DNA of 45,976 bases from Pseudolabrys sp. (GTDB lineage: Bacteria; Pseudomonadota; Alphaproteobacteria; Rhizobiales; Xanthobacteraceae): contig JAUSBQ010000454.1 in the NCBI GenBank assembly GCA_030651965.1, positions 1-45,976 on the forward strand, read 5' to 3'. How positions within the stretch are numbered: the first letter of the stretch is position 1; every line of letters begins with the position of its first letter. Positions 31,330 through 40,227 of this stretch are shown piece by piece. The translations under genes and the position numbers were made by a program. The notes beneath the pieces are model-generated. The model saw nothing but the letters and a program-made list of their open reading frames with translations. It did no database searches and was not told where the DNA came from.

Positions 31330-32190
31330 TCAGGCTCTGGCGGCGGCGAATTTCGTGGGGCTGCCGGCGCGGCGCGCTGCCGGGTTCGGCATATAAAGCC
31401 CGCGCCGTTCCGGCACCGGCTTGAACGTGTCGGTGAGGCCGACCACGGTCTCGGCGGCCCCTAACACCAGATAACCGTCATTGGCGACCTGCCCGGCCAT
31501 GCGGTTGAACACGCCGATCTTGGTTTCCTGGTCAAAATCGATCAGCACGTTGCGGCAGAACACGACGTCGAACGTGCCCAACGGCGAAAAATCGTTGAGC
31601 AGATTGAGAGTGCGGAACTGCACCATGGCGCGGATCTCGGGCGCGATCTGCCAGCTGTCGCGGACTTGCGTGAAATATTTCAGCAGCAGCTGGATCGGCA
31701 GGCCGCGCTGCACCTCGAACTGGCTGTAGACCCCGGCTTTGGCGCGCTCCACCACGTCGCCGGACAGATCGGTGGCGATGATCTCGATGCGGAAGCCGGC
31801 GGTCGCAGCGGCCATGTCGGTCAGCGTCATTGCCAGCGAATACGGCTCCTGGCCGGTCGAGGCGGCCGCGCACCAGATGCGAATGCGCTTCTCGCGCCGA
31901 CGCGCCGCCAGCAGCGCCGGCATGATGAAATCGCGGAAGTTCTCGAACGGAGTCTTGTCGCGGTAGAAAAAGGTTTCGTTGGTGGTCATCGCCTCGACCA
32001 CGGCGATTGACAGCGGCGCGGCCGGGCGGGCCCGCACTTCGCCGACCAGATCGCCCAGCGACGCGAGACCGTGGCGGCGCGCCACCGGCAGCAGCCGGCT
32101 TTCGGCGAGGTACTGCTTTTCGGCCGACAGGACGAGGCCGGAGCGGTCGCGCAACAGCTTGCGCAGAAAATCGAAGTCGTTCGGGGTCAC
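31330..32190 (-). CDS. cheR: chemotaxis protein methyltransferase CheR
   Basis: A 286-residue SAM-dependent methyltransferase that methylates glutamates of chemoreceptors. The N-terminal helical part ([20 protein letters not shown]) precedes the Rossmann domain: [19 protein letters not shown] (SAM site, about 110-130), [20 protein letters not shown] and [14 protein letters not shown] (about 220). It starts at a GTG (32190) that overlaps the cheB stop (GTGA), indicating translational coupling. It is the last gene of the che operon; receptor (MCP) genes are not in the window. Confidence 0.93.
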   Translation of the reverse strand: MTPNDFDFLRKLLRDRSGLVLSAEKQYLAESRLLPVARRHGLASLGDLVGEVRARPAAPLSIAVVEAMTTNETFFYRDKTPFENFRDFIMPALLAARRREKRIRIWCAAASTGQEPYSLAMTLTDMAAATAGFRIEIIATDLSGDVVERAKAGVYSQFEVQRGLPIQLLLKYFTQVRDSWQIAPEIRAMVQFRTLNLLNDFSPLGTFDVVFCRNVLIDFDQETKIGVFNRMAGQVANDGYLVLGAAETVVGLTDTFKPVPERRGLYMPNPAARRAGSPTKFAAARA

Positions 32191-33416
32191 GGCCGCTCCC
32201 CCGCGAAGATGCGCGTCAGCCGCGGCGCGATATGGTCGAGCGGCAGCACCGCCGAACACAGGCCGTTCTGCGCCACCTTCCCCGGCATGCCCCACACCAC
32301 GCTGGTCGCCTCGTCCTGCGCCAGCACATGGCCGCCGGCCGCGACCAGCGCCTGCGCGCCGAACAGCCCGTCCGAGCCCATGCCGGTGAGCACCAGCGCC
32401 AGCGCCTTCGGTCCCCAGACCTCGGCGGCCGACGAGAACAGCGGGTCGACCGCGGGTTTGCAGAAATTGATCATCGGTCCGTTATCGAGCGCGATCACGG
32501 CGGCGCCGTTGCGGCGCGCGACCGTCATATGTTTGCCGCCCGGCGCCAGATAGACGGTGCCGGCGTTGACCGGCTCGCCGTCGGTTGCTTCCCGCGTCGG
32601 CCGGTTGGCGGAGCGGCCGAGATGTTCGGCCAGAATGGTGGTGAAGGTCGGCGGCATGTGCTGGGTGATCAGCACCGGCGCGCGGTCAATCAACGCGCCG
32701 ATCTGCGAAAGAATGGCGTTAAGCGCCTGCGGCCCGCCGGTCGAGGCGCCGATCAGCAGCACGCGCGGCGGCGTGATCGGCATCGCGCGCAACACGATCG
32801 GCGCGTGGGCCTCGCCGTGCAGCGTGTGGATCGGCTTGACCGGAATGAGCTGCCGCGAAGCGGACGTGGTAGCGGCAAGCGGCACGCGCGGCGCGGGCGC
32901 GACCGGCGTGGCGAAAGGTTGAGAATTCGGCACCAAAGGCGGCGCCTGAACATGACGGCGGCTGCGCGCGCGCAAGCCGAGCTGGCGAATCTTTTCGATC
33001 AGATCAAAATGAAACTCCGGCGAACCGCTGACGTCGCGGTTGCTCGACGGCTTCGGAATGTAGTCGGTGGCGCCGAGCGACAGTGCGCGCAGGCTGATCT
33101 CGGCGTTACGCCGCGTCAGCGTCGACGCCATGATGATGATAAGGTCGCGCTTCTTGGCCAGCAACAAAGGCAGCGCCGAGATGCCATCCAGATCCGGCAT
33201 ATCGATGTCGAGGACGACCACGTCCGGGTCGGCACGTTCGAGTTGCGAAACGGCCTCGCGTCCAGTGCGCAGCGAGGCCACCACCTCCATGTCGGATTCG
33301 GATGCGATCCAGCGCGAGAACAGGCCGCGCACGACGATCGCGTCATCGACGATCATCACGCGGATGCGCTGACCGGAGGCTGCGGCGGCTAGGGAAGCTG
33401 AATCGACGAGTTGCAT
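32187..33416 (-). CDS. cheB: chemotaxis protein-glutamate methylesterase CheB
   Basis: A 409-residue response regulator-enzyme that demethylates or deamidates chemoreceptors. The receiver domain (about 18-140) has phosphorylated Asp70 in [14 protein letters not shown] Pro/Ala-rich linker follows. The methylesterase domain (about 215-405) shows [10 protein letters not shown] (catalytic Ser), [10 protein letters not shown] (His) and [15 protein letters not shown] (Asp). It is longer than the usual 350 aa because of the linker and a Ser/Ala-rich N-terminus. It overlaps cheR by four bases and follows cheY by 50 bp. Confidence 0.95.
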   Translation of the reverse strand: MQLVDSASLAAAASGQRIRVMIVDDAIVVRGLFSRWIASESDMEVVASLRTGREAVSQLERADPDVVVLDIDMPDLDGISALPLLLAKKRDLIIIMASTLTRRNAEISLRALSLGATDYIPKPSSNRDVSGSPEFHFDLIEKIRQLGLRARSRRHVQAPPLVPNSQPFATPVAPAPRVPLAATTSASRQLIPVKPIHTLHGEAHAPIVLRAMPITPPRVLLIGASTGGPQALNAILSQIGALIDRAPVLITQHMPPTFTTILAEHLGRSANRPTREATDGEPVNAGTVYLAPGGKHMTVARRNGAAVIALDNGPMINFCKPAVDPLFSSAAEVWGPKALALVLTGMGSDGLFGAQALVAAGGHVLAQDEATSVVWGMPGKVAQNGLCSAVLPLDHIAPRLTRIFAGERP

Positions 33417-33466
33417 TGGACCTGACTGATTTTGCTGGAAAGTTGCGGCCGGCGGAAAGCCAGCGA

Positions 33467-33832
33467 TCAGATCAGTCCGACCTCCTGGAACTTGGCTTCG
33501 ACGATCTCCTTGTCGAATGGCTTCATGATGTATTCGTTGGCGCCGGCATGCAGCGCCCGCGCGATATGGGCCACGTCGTTCTCCGTGGTGCAGAACACGA
33601 CCTTGGGACCGTCGCCACCGGGCAGCCGGCGCAACATGCGCAGGAATTCGTAACCGTCCATCTTCGGCATGTTCCAGTCGAGCAGGATGGCTTCGGGCAG
33701 CTTGCGCTGGCAGGCGGCGAGCGCCTGCTCGCCGTCCTCGGCTTCCTCGATGGTGAAATCCAGACCTTCCAGAATACGCCGCGCGACTTTGCGGATCACG
33801 CTGGAATCGTCGACGACCAAACAGGTTTTCAT
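33467..33832 (-). CDS. cheY: chemotaxis response regulator CheY
   Basis: A 121-residue single receiver domain, the usual CheY size. It begins [20 protein letters not shown], with Asp8/Asp9 and phosphorylated Asp52 in [17 protein letters not shown]. The Lys is in [11 protein letters not shown]. Phospho-CheY binds the flagellar motor switch and changes rotation, or acts as a phosphate sink in some alphaproteobacteria. It lies between cheW and cheB on the same strand. Confidence 0.94.
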   Translation of the reverse strand: MKTCLVVDDSSVIRKVARRILEGLDFTIEEAEDGEQALAACQRKLPEAILLDWNMPKMDGYEFLRMLRRLPGGDGPKVVFCTTENDVAHIARALHAGANEYIMKPFDKEIVEAKFQEVGLI

Positions 33833-33898
33833 TTCATTGCCTCGTCTTGTTCATTTCGCAGTTGGGCGGCAGCTCTCGCTTTATTTGTCAGAAATGGA

Positions 33899-34363
33899 TC
33901 ATGCGGCGGCCGCATGGGTCGGGATATCGAGAATGCGGTCGACGTCGACCACCATCATCAGTTGTCCGTCCATCCGGAAGATGCCGGTCGACACGCCGGC
34001 CAGCCGCGGATCGAGATTGATCGGGTTGCGTTCGAGCGCCGCGGCCTCGAACTTGAGCACCTCGCCGACGCTGTCGATCAACAGACCGTAGGACTCGCCG
34101 CGAAATTCGACGCCGATCGCCATTGCCGGGCCGCCATTGTCGCGGCGATCGAGCCCGAGCCGGAAGCCGAGGTCGATCAAGGTCACGATGCGGCCGCGCA
34201 GATTGAGCACGCCGGCAATCTCCGGCGGCGCCAACGGGACGCGGGTCAGACGCTCCGTGATGAACACGTCCTGCACGCGCCGGATCGGCAGCCCGAACAA
34301 CTGGCCGCCGACCATGGCGGTCACGTATTCATTCAAGTTCAGGTCGGTGTTGTCGTTGCTCAT
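33899..34363 (-). CDS. cheW: chemotaxis adaptor protein CheW
   Basis: A 154-residue CheW scaffold that links chemoreceptors to CheA. It has EYVTAMVGGQLFGLPIRRVQ at the start, RLTRVPLAPPEIAGVLNLRG, then IVTLIDLGFRLGL and YGLLIDSVGEVLKF. The family's N-L-R-G-x-I/V motif is present as NLRGRIV. It lies 10 bp after cheA and before cheY. Confidence 0.94.
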   Translation of the reverse strand: MSNDNTDLNLNEYVTAMVGGQLFGLPIRRVQDVFITERLTRVPLAPPEIAGVLNLRGRIVTLIDLGFRLGLDRRDNGGPAMAIGVEFRGESYGLLIDSVGEVLKFEAAALERNPINLDPRLAGVSTGIFRMDGQLMMVVDVDRILDIPTHAAAA

Positions 34364-34373
34364 GGTGTGCCCC

Positions 34374-36992
34374 TCATGCCGCGCGACCGACGGCGGTCTG
34401 CTCCATGAGCGCCGCGATCAGCCCCTGGCGGTCGAACTTGGCGACATAATCGTGGAAGCCGGCCTGCCGGCCGCGCTCGACCGAGTCGGCCGAGATCTGC
34501 GAGGACAGGGCGATGACCGGAAGCTCGGCGGTGCGCGGATCGGCGCGCAAGGCTTCGGCGAACTGATAGCCGTCCATCTCCGGCATCTCGATATCGGTGA
34601 TGGCGACATCGAAAGCGCGGCCATCCTGCATCATCGTCAGCGCGTCGCGCGCCGAACCGACGGCGGTAACGGTGTAGCCGGCGGCTTGCAGCACCGGCGT
34701 CAGCATGTTGCGGAAGAACGGCGAGTCATCGACCAGCAGCACCGAGCGCTGGCGCTCGCCCGACGGACGATCCTTGCGGCGGAACCAATCCTCGAAGGCC
34801 ATCGGCAGGAAATGCCCGACATCGATGATCTCGGTGGCCTGACCCTTGATGACGGCCGAGCCGAGCACGCCGGGACTATCGCTGGCGACCTGAATGGCCA
34901 GGCGGTCCTCGACGATATCGATGATCTCGTCGACCACCAGCGCCATCGAGCGCGCGCCGTCTGAGAACACCAGCAAAGGCTGCGCGCCTTCGCCTTTAAC
35001 GCTCACAGTTGAATTCATGGTGATCAGCGGCATCAACTGGCCGCGGTATTGCACCATGTGCCGGCCGTTCGACAGTTCGATCTTGCGGGCGTCGATTTCC
35101 TCGAGCCGGGTAATCAGCGACAGCGGCACCGCCTTCGGCTGGGTCGAACCGGCGCGGAACACCAAGAGCGACGTCACCTGTTCGGACGTCTCGTCCACAT
35201 GGTCAGGAGCCGTCTCGACGATCATCTGCGAGGTGACGGTGGAGCCGATCGCCTGCGCGACGCCGTTCGGGTCGATGATCATGATCACCGCGCCGTCGCC
35301 GAGGATGGTGTTGCCGGAAAACATCGAGATATGGCGCAGCTTGGTCGACATCGGCTTGACCACGATTTCCTCGGTGTGGAAAACGCCGTCGACGACGATG
35401 CCGAAGGTCTGGCTGCCGACCTGGGTGACGACGATGAAGCCGCTTTCGACGTCGCGGCTGGTGTCCGTCTCGGTGCCGAGAAGCCTACTCAGGCGCGCCA
35501 GCGGCAGCAGCTTGTCGCGCAGCCGCAGCACGGTCGTATCCTTGATGCGCTCGATGCGGTGATCGCCGCCCTTGCGCGCGCGCACCAGCTCGACCACCGA
35601 CAATTGCGGAATGGCGAAGCGCTCGCCGCTCGACTCGACGATCAGCGCCGCGACGATCGCCAAAGTCAGCGGAATCTTGATGGTGAAGCTCAAGCCTACG
35701 CCGGCGACCGACTTGACGTCGATGGCGCCGCCGATCTGGTCGATATTGTTGCGCACCACGTCCATGCCGACGCCACGGCCCGAGACGTTGGTGACCGTCG
35801 TCGCGGTCGAGAAGCCGGCCGCGAAGATGAATTTGTGGATCTGCGTTTCCGACATCTTCTCGATGTCGGCTTCGCTGACCAGACCTTGCGCGATCGCCTT
35901 GGCCTTGATGCGCTCGGTGTTGAGACCGCGCCCGTCGTCGGCGATCTGGATGATGATGTGGCCGCCTTCGTGATAGGCCGACAGGCGGATATGGCCCTGC
36001 TCTGACTTGCCGGCGGCGCGCCGGTCGGCCGGCGTCTCCAGACCGTGATCGGCCGAGTTGCGCAGCATATGCGTGAGCGGGTCCTTGATCAGGTCGAGCA
36101 CCTGACGGTCGAGCTCGGTCTCGGCGCCTTGCAGCTCGAGTTCGATCTTCTTGCCCAGTTCGTTCGACAGGTCGCGCACGATGCGCGGGAATTTCTGCCA
36201 GGCATTGCCGATCGGCTGCATGCGCGTCTTCATCACGCCTTCCTGCAACTCGGCGGTGACGTTCGACAGCCGTTGCAGCGGCGTCTTGAATTCGGAGTCG
36301 TCGTGGCGGCGCACGATTTCGAGCAACTGGTTGCGCGTCAGCACCAGCTCGGACACCATCGTCATAAGCTGTTCGAGCGTATCGACGGTGACGCGGATCG
36401 ACTGGTTGGCGCCCTTGGCGGCGTCATCGTCCCTGACCGCTTCGTCCACCGGCGCGGCTTTCACCGCTGGGATTGCCGGCTTGGCGGGCTTGATGGCGGG
36501 CGGATCGACCGGCGTGTCGCGGAATACGCGCTCCAGTTCTTCGAGCGACACTTCGCCCGGCCGCAATGTCCGCTGCGGCTCCGGCTCCGGCGCGGCCGGC
36601 GCCTTGGGCGCGGCGGGGGTGCGCTCGGCGATGCGGTCCAGATCGGCGATCAGATCGCTGTCGGCGCCGTCGGGCTCGCGCTGGTCGCGCTCAAGCGATT
36701 CGAGAATTTCCTTGATGCGGTCGATGGTGGCGAGAATGACCGTGACGGCCTCGTTGGTGGCCGGCATGCCGTCGCGGAATTTGCCCATCACCGTTTCGGC
36801 GGCATGCGCCAGCGTTTCCAGCCGAGGCAGGCCGAGGAATCCGCAGGTGCCTTTGATCGTATGAACGAGGCGGAAAATATTATCGAGAATCTTGGCGTTG
36901 TTCGGGTCCTGCTCGAAACGGACAAGCTCGACGTCAACGACGTCGAGACTCTCGTTGGTCTCGGTCACGAATTCCCGAAGCAGGTCGTCCAT
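34374..36992 (-). CDS. cheA: hybrid chemotaxis histidine kinase CheA with two CheW-like domains and a receiver
   Basis: An 872-residue kinase. Hpt domain (about 1-105) with phosphorylated His44 in RLVHTIKGTCGF; no separate P2 domain is visible between it and the Pro/Ala-rich linker. Dimerization helices are at about 205-270 and the ATPase at about 290-445, with NSADHGLE and DDGRGLN boxes. A first CheW-like domain (about 455-590) is followed by a second (about 607-735), then a receiver (about 750-872) with Asp800 in AITDIEMPEMDG. It phosphorylates CheY and CheB in response to receptors; the fused receiver may add feedback. First gene of the che operon, downstream of chpT. Confidence 0.95.
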   Translation of the reverse strand: MDDLLREFVTETNESLDVVDVELVRFEQDPNNAKILDNIFRLVHTIKGTCGFLGLPRLETLAHAAETVMGKFRDGMPATNEAVTVILATIDRIKEILESLERDQREPDGADSDLIADLDRIAERTPAAPKAPAAPEPEPQRTLRPGEVSLEELERVFRDTPVDPPAIKPAKPAIPAVKAAPVDEAVRDDDAAKGANQSIRVTVDTLEQLMTMVSELVLTRNQLLEIVRRHDDSEFKTPLQRLSNVTAELQEGVMKTRMQPIGNAWQKFPRIVRDLSNELGKKIELELQGAETELDRQVLDLIKDPLTHMLRNSADHGLETPADRRAAGKSEQGHIRLSAYHEGGHIIIQIADDGRGLNTERIKAKAIAQGLVSEADIEKMSETQIHKFIFAAGFSTATTVTNVSGRGVGMDVVRNNIDQIGGAIDVKSVAGVGLSFTIKIPLTLAIVAALIVESSGERFAIPQLSVVELVRARKGGDHRIERIKDTTVLRLRDKLLPLARLSRLLGTETDTSRDVESGFIVVTQVGSQTFGIVVDGVFHTEEIVVKPMSTKLRHISMFSGNTILGDGAVIMIIDPNGVAQAIGSTVTSQMIVETAPDHVDETSEQVTSLLVFRAGSTQPKAVPLSLITRLEEIDARKIELSNGRHMVQYRGQLMPLITMNSTVSVKGEGAQPLLVFSDGARSMALVVDEIIDIVEDRLAIQVASDSPGVLGSAVIKGQATEIIDVGHFLPMAFEDWFRRKDRPSGERQRSVLLVDDSPFFRNMLTPVLQAAGYTVTAVGSARDALTMMQDGRAFDVAITDIEMPEMDGYQFAEALRADPRTAELPVIALSSQISADSVERGRQAGFHDYVAKFDRQGLIAALMEQTAVGRAA

Positions 36993-37112
36993 TTAGAAAA
37001 CGCCTTCATCGACGGGCGAAAGCGCCCGGCCGCTGCTCTCCGTCGAGAGCACCGCCAGTGTGTCGATGAAGCGTTTAATTTTGGTTGCGGAATTCTAAAT
37101 GTTTCCGGGGCA

Positions 37113-37128
37113 TTTACGCCTCGTTAAC
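37113..37128 (-). promoter_or_regulatory. candidate CtrA-binding site between chpT and cheA
   Basis: TTTA (37113-37116), seven bases, then TTAAC (37124-37128): one base off TTAA-N7-TTAAC. It lies about 120 bp before cheA in the 160-bp chpT-cheA gap. Strand is nominal, since the site is roughly symmetric. Confidence 0.4.
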
Positions 37129-37152
37129 CGCGAGAAGCCCTCATAACGCTGA

Positions 37153-37788
37153 TTATTGAGCGATCACTACCACGGTGTCGCCTTCCATCGCGACCGAGGC
37201 TTTCAGCCCGCAGGCCTCGGCCAGCAGGTGGGCGTAGAATGGCTGGATGCGGTGCGCGTCGAGCCCGTCCGGACCCATATCGCCGGCCAGAAGCGGCGGC
37301 ACCGTCGCCAGAATCTTGGCATTGGTGCCGGAGGCCTGGACCTTGAGGCCCATCGTGTCGCCGGCGCCGATCGGATCGACGGTGATCTGGCCGCCGCGCG
37401 GGATCGCCTGGCCGGCGATCAGCAGCAGGTTGAGCAGCAGCTTGACCCGGTTCTTGGCCAAAAGGATGCGCGGCAGATTCCAGGCGATCTTGGTCTTCTC
37501 GTCTTCAAGGAAGCCGCGCGAAATCTTTTCGGCATCGCCGGTGTCTATCTGCGAGCCGGCGGAGCCCGCCGCGCCGAAGGCGATACGGCAGAACTGCAAC
37601 TTGGCCGAGGCGGTGTTGGCGCTTTTCTTGATCAGCTCAAGTGCGAAGGCTTGGGTTTCCTCGTCCTTGTCCTCGGCCAGAACTTCCAGCCCGTTGACGA
37701 TGGCGCCGACCGGGCTGATCAGGTCGTGACAGACCCGCGAGCACAGCAAGGCCGCAAGATCGAGCGCTTCGATGGGGGAACCGGACAT
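37153..37788 (-). CDS. chpT: histidine phosphotransferase ChpT
   Basis: A 211-residue protein of the ChpT family (a degenerate histidine-kinase fold used as a phosphotransferase). The phosphorylated His is His21, in SRVCHDLISPVGAIVNGLE, and the pseudo-ATPase half follows (LLLNLLLIAGQAIPRGGQIT, then ending EGDTVVVIAQ). It carries phosphate from the hybrid kinase CckA to CtrA and CpdR in alphaproteobacteria. The ATG at 37788 is preferred to one 33 bp upstream because of a GGAGA ribosome site. Directly upstream of cheA. Confidence 0.9.
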   Translation of the reverse strand: MSGSPIEALDLAALLCSRVCHDLISPVGAIVNGLEVLAEDKDEETQAFALELIKKSANTASAKLQFCRIAFGAAGSAGSQIDTGDAEKISRGFLEDEKTKIAWNLPRILLAKNRVKLLLNLLLIAGQAIPRGGQITVDPIGAGDTMGLKVQASGTNAKILATVPPLLAGDMGPDGLDAHRIQPFYAHLLAEACGLKASVAMEGDTVVVIAQ

Positions 37789-37935
37789 GGACTGGTCTCC
37801 GCTGGCGTGCAGGGGTGCCAAAAAAGGCTATGAAGTGACGGGCGAATCGCTTGTCGTAGCGGCCTTGCGGGCGTGATACACCGCGCGTCCGCGACCGCCA
37901 AGGATGCAAACGACGCAAGAGGCTTGAGAGGTCAC

Positions 37936-38799
37936 GTGCGCACAGCGACAGACGGCCCGGAAATCACACCACGGCAGGCCGCGGACCTCCTTGATGCCTT
38001 GTGCGAGATCGTCTCGCGGGCGGCGCAGGCCACCCTCGCCATCCCGTATTCGTCCGTCGCGCACCGCCTGAAGGACGACCAGTCGCCGGTGACGGCCGCC
38101 GATGAGGCGTCCGAGGCCATCATCCTCGAAGGCCTCGCCCGGGTGCTGCCCGGCGTGCCGGTGATCGCCGAGGAAAGCGTCGCCAAAGCGACGGGAGCAC
38201 TGGCGCCGCGAGGGCCGCTGGGAGCCAGCTTTCTGCTGGTCGATCCACTCGACGGCACCAAGGAATTTCTCGCCGGCCGCGGCGAGTTCACCGTCAATGT
38301 CGCGCTGGTGACCAACGGCGTGCCGATCGCAGGCATTGTCGCGGCGCCTGCGCAGGGCCTGCTCTGGCGCGGCGTCGTCGGCGGCAAAGCCGAATGGTTG
38401 CGGCTCAAGCCCGGCGCCGCGCCGGGCGACGCCACGGATCGCCGTTTTATCGCCGCGCGCAAGGCGCCCGCACGGTTGACAGCCGCGATTTCGCGCACCC
38501 ACCTCGATCCGGCGACGGAAGACTTTTTGTCGCGGCTACCGCTCGAAAAGAGCTATCCGTGCGGCTCGTCGGTGAAGTTCTGCCATATCGCCGAAGGCGT
38601 CGCCGACGTCTATCCGCGGCTGGCGCCGACGCGCGAATGGGACATCGCGGCAGGCTGCGCGATCCTCGCCGCGGCGGGCGGGGTAACGACAGCGCCCGAC
38701 GGCGGACTGCTGACTTTCGGCAACGTGGCGGCGGACTTTCTGGTGCCGGCCTTCATCGCCTGGGGCGATCCGCGATTGTCCGGTCTGTCTGAAGCCTAG
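37936..38799 (+). CDS. cysQ: 3'(2'),5'-bisphosphate nucleotidase CysQ
   Basis: A 287-residue member of the inositol-monophosphatase superfamily. The metal site is complete: IAEESVAKA (Glu), LVDPLDGTKEFLAGRGEF (the D-P-L-D-G-T-K-E-F form is CysQ-specific) and EWDIAAGCAIL. CysQ removes the 3'-phosphate from PAP made during sulfate assimilation. The GTG start (37936) has a GAGAGG upstream. Its stop overlaps that of the convergent YHS-domain gene. It is divergent from chpT. Confidence 0.92.
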   Translation: MRTATDGPEITPRQAADLLDALCEIVSRAAQATLAIPYSSVAHRLKDDQSPVTAADEASEAIILEGLARVLPGVPVIAEESVAKATGALAPRGPLGASFLLVDPLDGTKEFLAGRGEFTVNVALVTNGVPIAGIVAAPAQGLLWRGVVGGKAEWLRLKPGAAPGDATDRRFIAARKAPARLTAAISRTHLDPATEDFLSRLPLEKSYPCGSSVKFCHIAEGVADVYPRLAPTREWDIAAGCAILAAAGGVTTAPDGGLLTFGNVAADFLVPAFIAWGDPRLSGLSEA

Positions 38800-39332
38800 C
38801 GGCCAATCGTGCGGGCGACGTCCGGCCATTTGCGCAGCGCGCTGTCGACGACGCGGCCCGGGTTGTCGAGGAAGGCCGCGCGCGTTTTGTCATTATAGAA
38901 CAGATAAAGCCGCTCGCCGGCCACCGCCCAGATCTGCGGATGGCCGGGCACCGAGGCTTCGCGCTCGATCGCCACCGGGTCATAACCGCCGAACTGCGGC
39001 GTGTAGACCTCGGGATGCTCGGCAAAGGCGGCCCGGTTGCCCTCATTGAGAAAGCGCCAGACCGCGCCGTTCTGGGTCAATTCGAGGTCCGGACGGCCCG
39101 GAATAGCCTTTCCTTTAGTGAAATAGGCCACGGGATCGAAACCGCTGATCGCAAGGCCGCTGGCCGGATTGACCACCAGACGGTCGGTCTGTGAGGCGCG
39201 CGGTGCCTGGATACCGGCCCAGACCGAGAGGCAAACCGCGGCGGCCAGGGCCACATTGGAGATCGTGAATCGGCCACCGCGGGCGGGCGGCTTCCGTTGC
39301 GGGCGGCGGCTGGTCATAGTTCTTGGCGGCAT
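38796..39332 (-). CDS. YHS-domain protein, membrane-anchored
   Basis: A 178-residue protein with an Arg-rich N-terminus and one hydrophobic anchor (ISNVALAAAVCLSVWAGI, about 24-41), then a YHS-like domain (about 55-130: NPASGLAISGFDPVAYFTKG, VWRFLNEGNRAAFAEHPEVY). Such proteins are widespread and thought to bind metal or heme, but the role is unknown. Two starts are possible: 39332 and 39317 (five residues shorter). Its stop shares bases with the cysQ stop. Confidence 0.72.
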   Translation of the reverse strand: MPPRTMTSRRPQRKPPARGGRFTISNVALAAAVCLSVWAGIQAPRASQTDRLVVNPASGLAISGFDPVAYFTKGKAIPGRPDLELTQNGAVWRFLNEGNRAAFAEHPEVYTPQFGGYDPVAIEREASVPGHPQIWAVAGERLYLFYNDKTRAAFLDNPGRVVDSALRKWPDVARTIGR

Positions 39333-39435
39333 GGCGGCGATTCGCAGCAATTTCGGTTCCGCCGCCACATTACGGTCGCCCCCATGAGCATAGAGTTAAG
39401 CGGGGGATGGTTTCGTTCAATCAATGGAGCATTCG

Positions 39436-40056
39436 ATGCGCGCACCCTTGCGCTTGGTAACCCTGAGCCTTTGCCTGCTCGCCCTCAGTGGGGGGATAGC
39501 CGCGGCGCAGAACATGCCCCCTGCCCCGCCGCCGAACTCCCAGCCGCCGATGCAGACCCAGCCAAACCGGCCCAGCACCTTCACGCCCGATGAAATCATC
39601 GGCCAGGGCCACAAATTCTTCGGCTCGGTGTCGCGCGGCCTCGCCCAGGTGGTGGAAACAGCGTTCAGCAAGTGGGGCCAGCCGAACGGCTACGTGCTCG
39701 GCCAGGAAGGCAGCGGCGCCTTCATCGTCGGCCTGCGTTATGGCGACGGTACACTTTACACCAAGAATGCCGGCGATCGCCGGGTGTTCTGGGAGGGCCC
39801 GTCGATCGGCTTCGACTACGGCGGCGAAGGCGCCCGCACCATGATGCTGGTTTACAACCTGCCGGCCACCGACTCGATCTATCAGCGTTTCGCCGGCGTC
39901 GACGGTTCCGCCTATTTTATCGGCGGCTTCGGCATGACCGCGCTGACCGCCGACAACATTGTGCTGGTGCCGATCCGCTCCGGCGTCGGCCTGCGCCTCG
40001 GCGCCAATATCGGCTATCTCAAGTTCACGCCGAAGGCGACCTGGAACCCCTTCTAG
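39436..40056 (+). CDS. DUF1134 domain-containing exported protein
   Basis: A 206-residue secreted protein. Signal peptide MRAPLRLVTLSLCLLALSGG with cleavage near AAAQ, a Pro/Gln-rich stretch (about 24-50), then the DUF1134 core: EIIGQGHKFFGSVSRGLAQV, GYVLGQEGSGAFIVGLRYGDG and GFDYGGEGARTMMLVYNLP. The family is typical of alphaproteobacteria, of unknown function and possibly an envelope or lipid-associated protein. A GGAG six bases before the ATG decides the start over the ATG at 39424. A hairpin follows. Confidence 0.85.
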   Translation: MRAPLRLVTLSLCLLALSGGIAAAQNMPPAPPPNSQPPMQTQPNRPSTFTPDEIIGQGHKFFGSVSRGLAQVVETAFSKWGQPNGYVLGQEGSGAFIVGLRYGDGTLYTKNAGDRRVFWEGPSIGFDYGGEGARTMMLVYNLPATDSIYQRFAGVDGSAYFIGGFGMTALTADNIVLVPIRSGVGLRLGANIGYLKFTPKATWNPF

Positions 40057-40093
40057 ATGGGAAAGCCTCTTAACATTTTTGATCTAGACGGTG

Positions 40094-40122
40094 CGCGCCG
40101 CTCACAAACCGTGAGCGGCGCG
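40094..40122 (+). terminator. stem-loop after the DUF1134 gene
   Basis: A 12-bp stem, CGCGCCGCTCAC (40094-40105) with its perfect complement (40111-40122) and a five-base loop; a weak T tract follows. Confidence 0.65.
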
Positions 40123-40227
40123 TCGCAGTTTAGGTTAATCTAAGCTTTCGCTGGCAGCACCCTACCCGACAGTGTCATGGCTGGGGCGGGGATTAGGGCG
40201 GCGAGGGTTTTTTGGAGGCGTCGTTCC

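Noticed and set aside
32007-33392. 461-codon plus-strand frame opposite cheB and cheR
   Set aside because: Arg/Ala/Gly-rich shadow of two clearly conserved chemotaxis genes.
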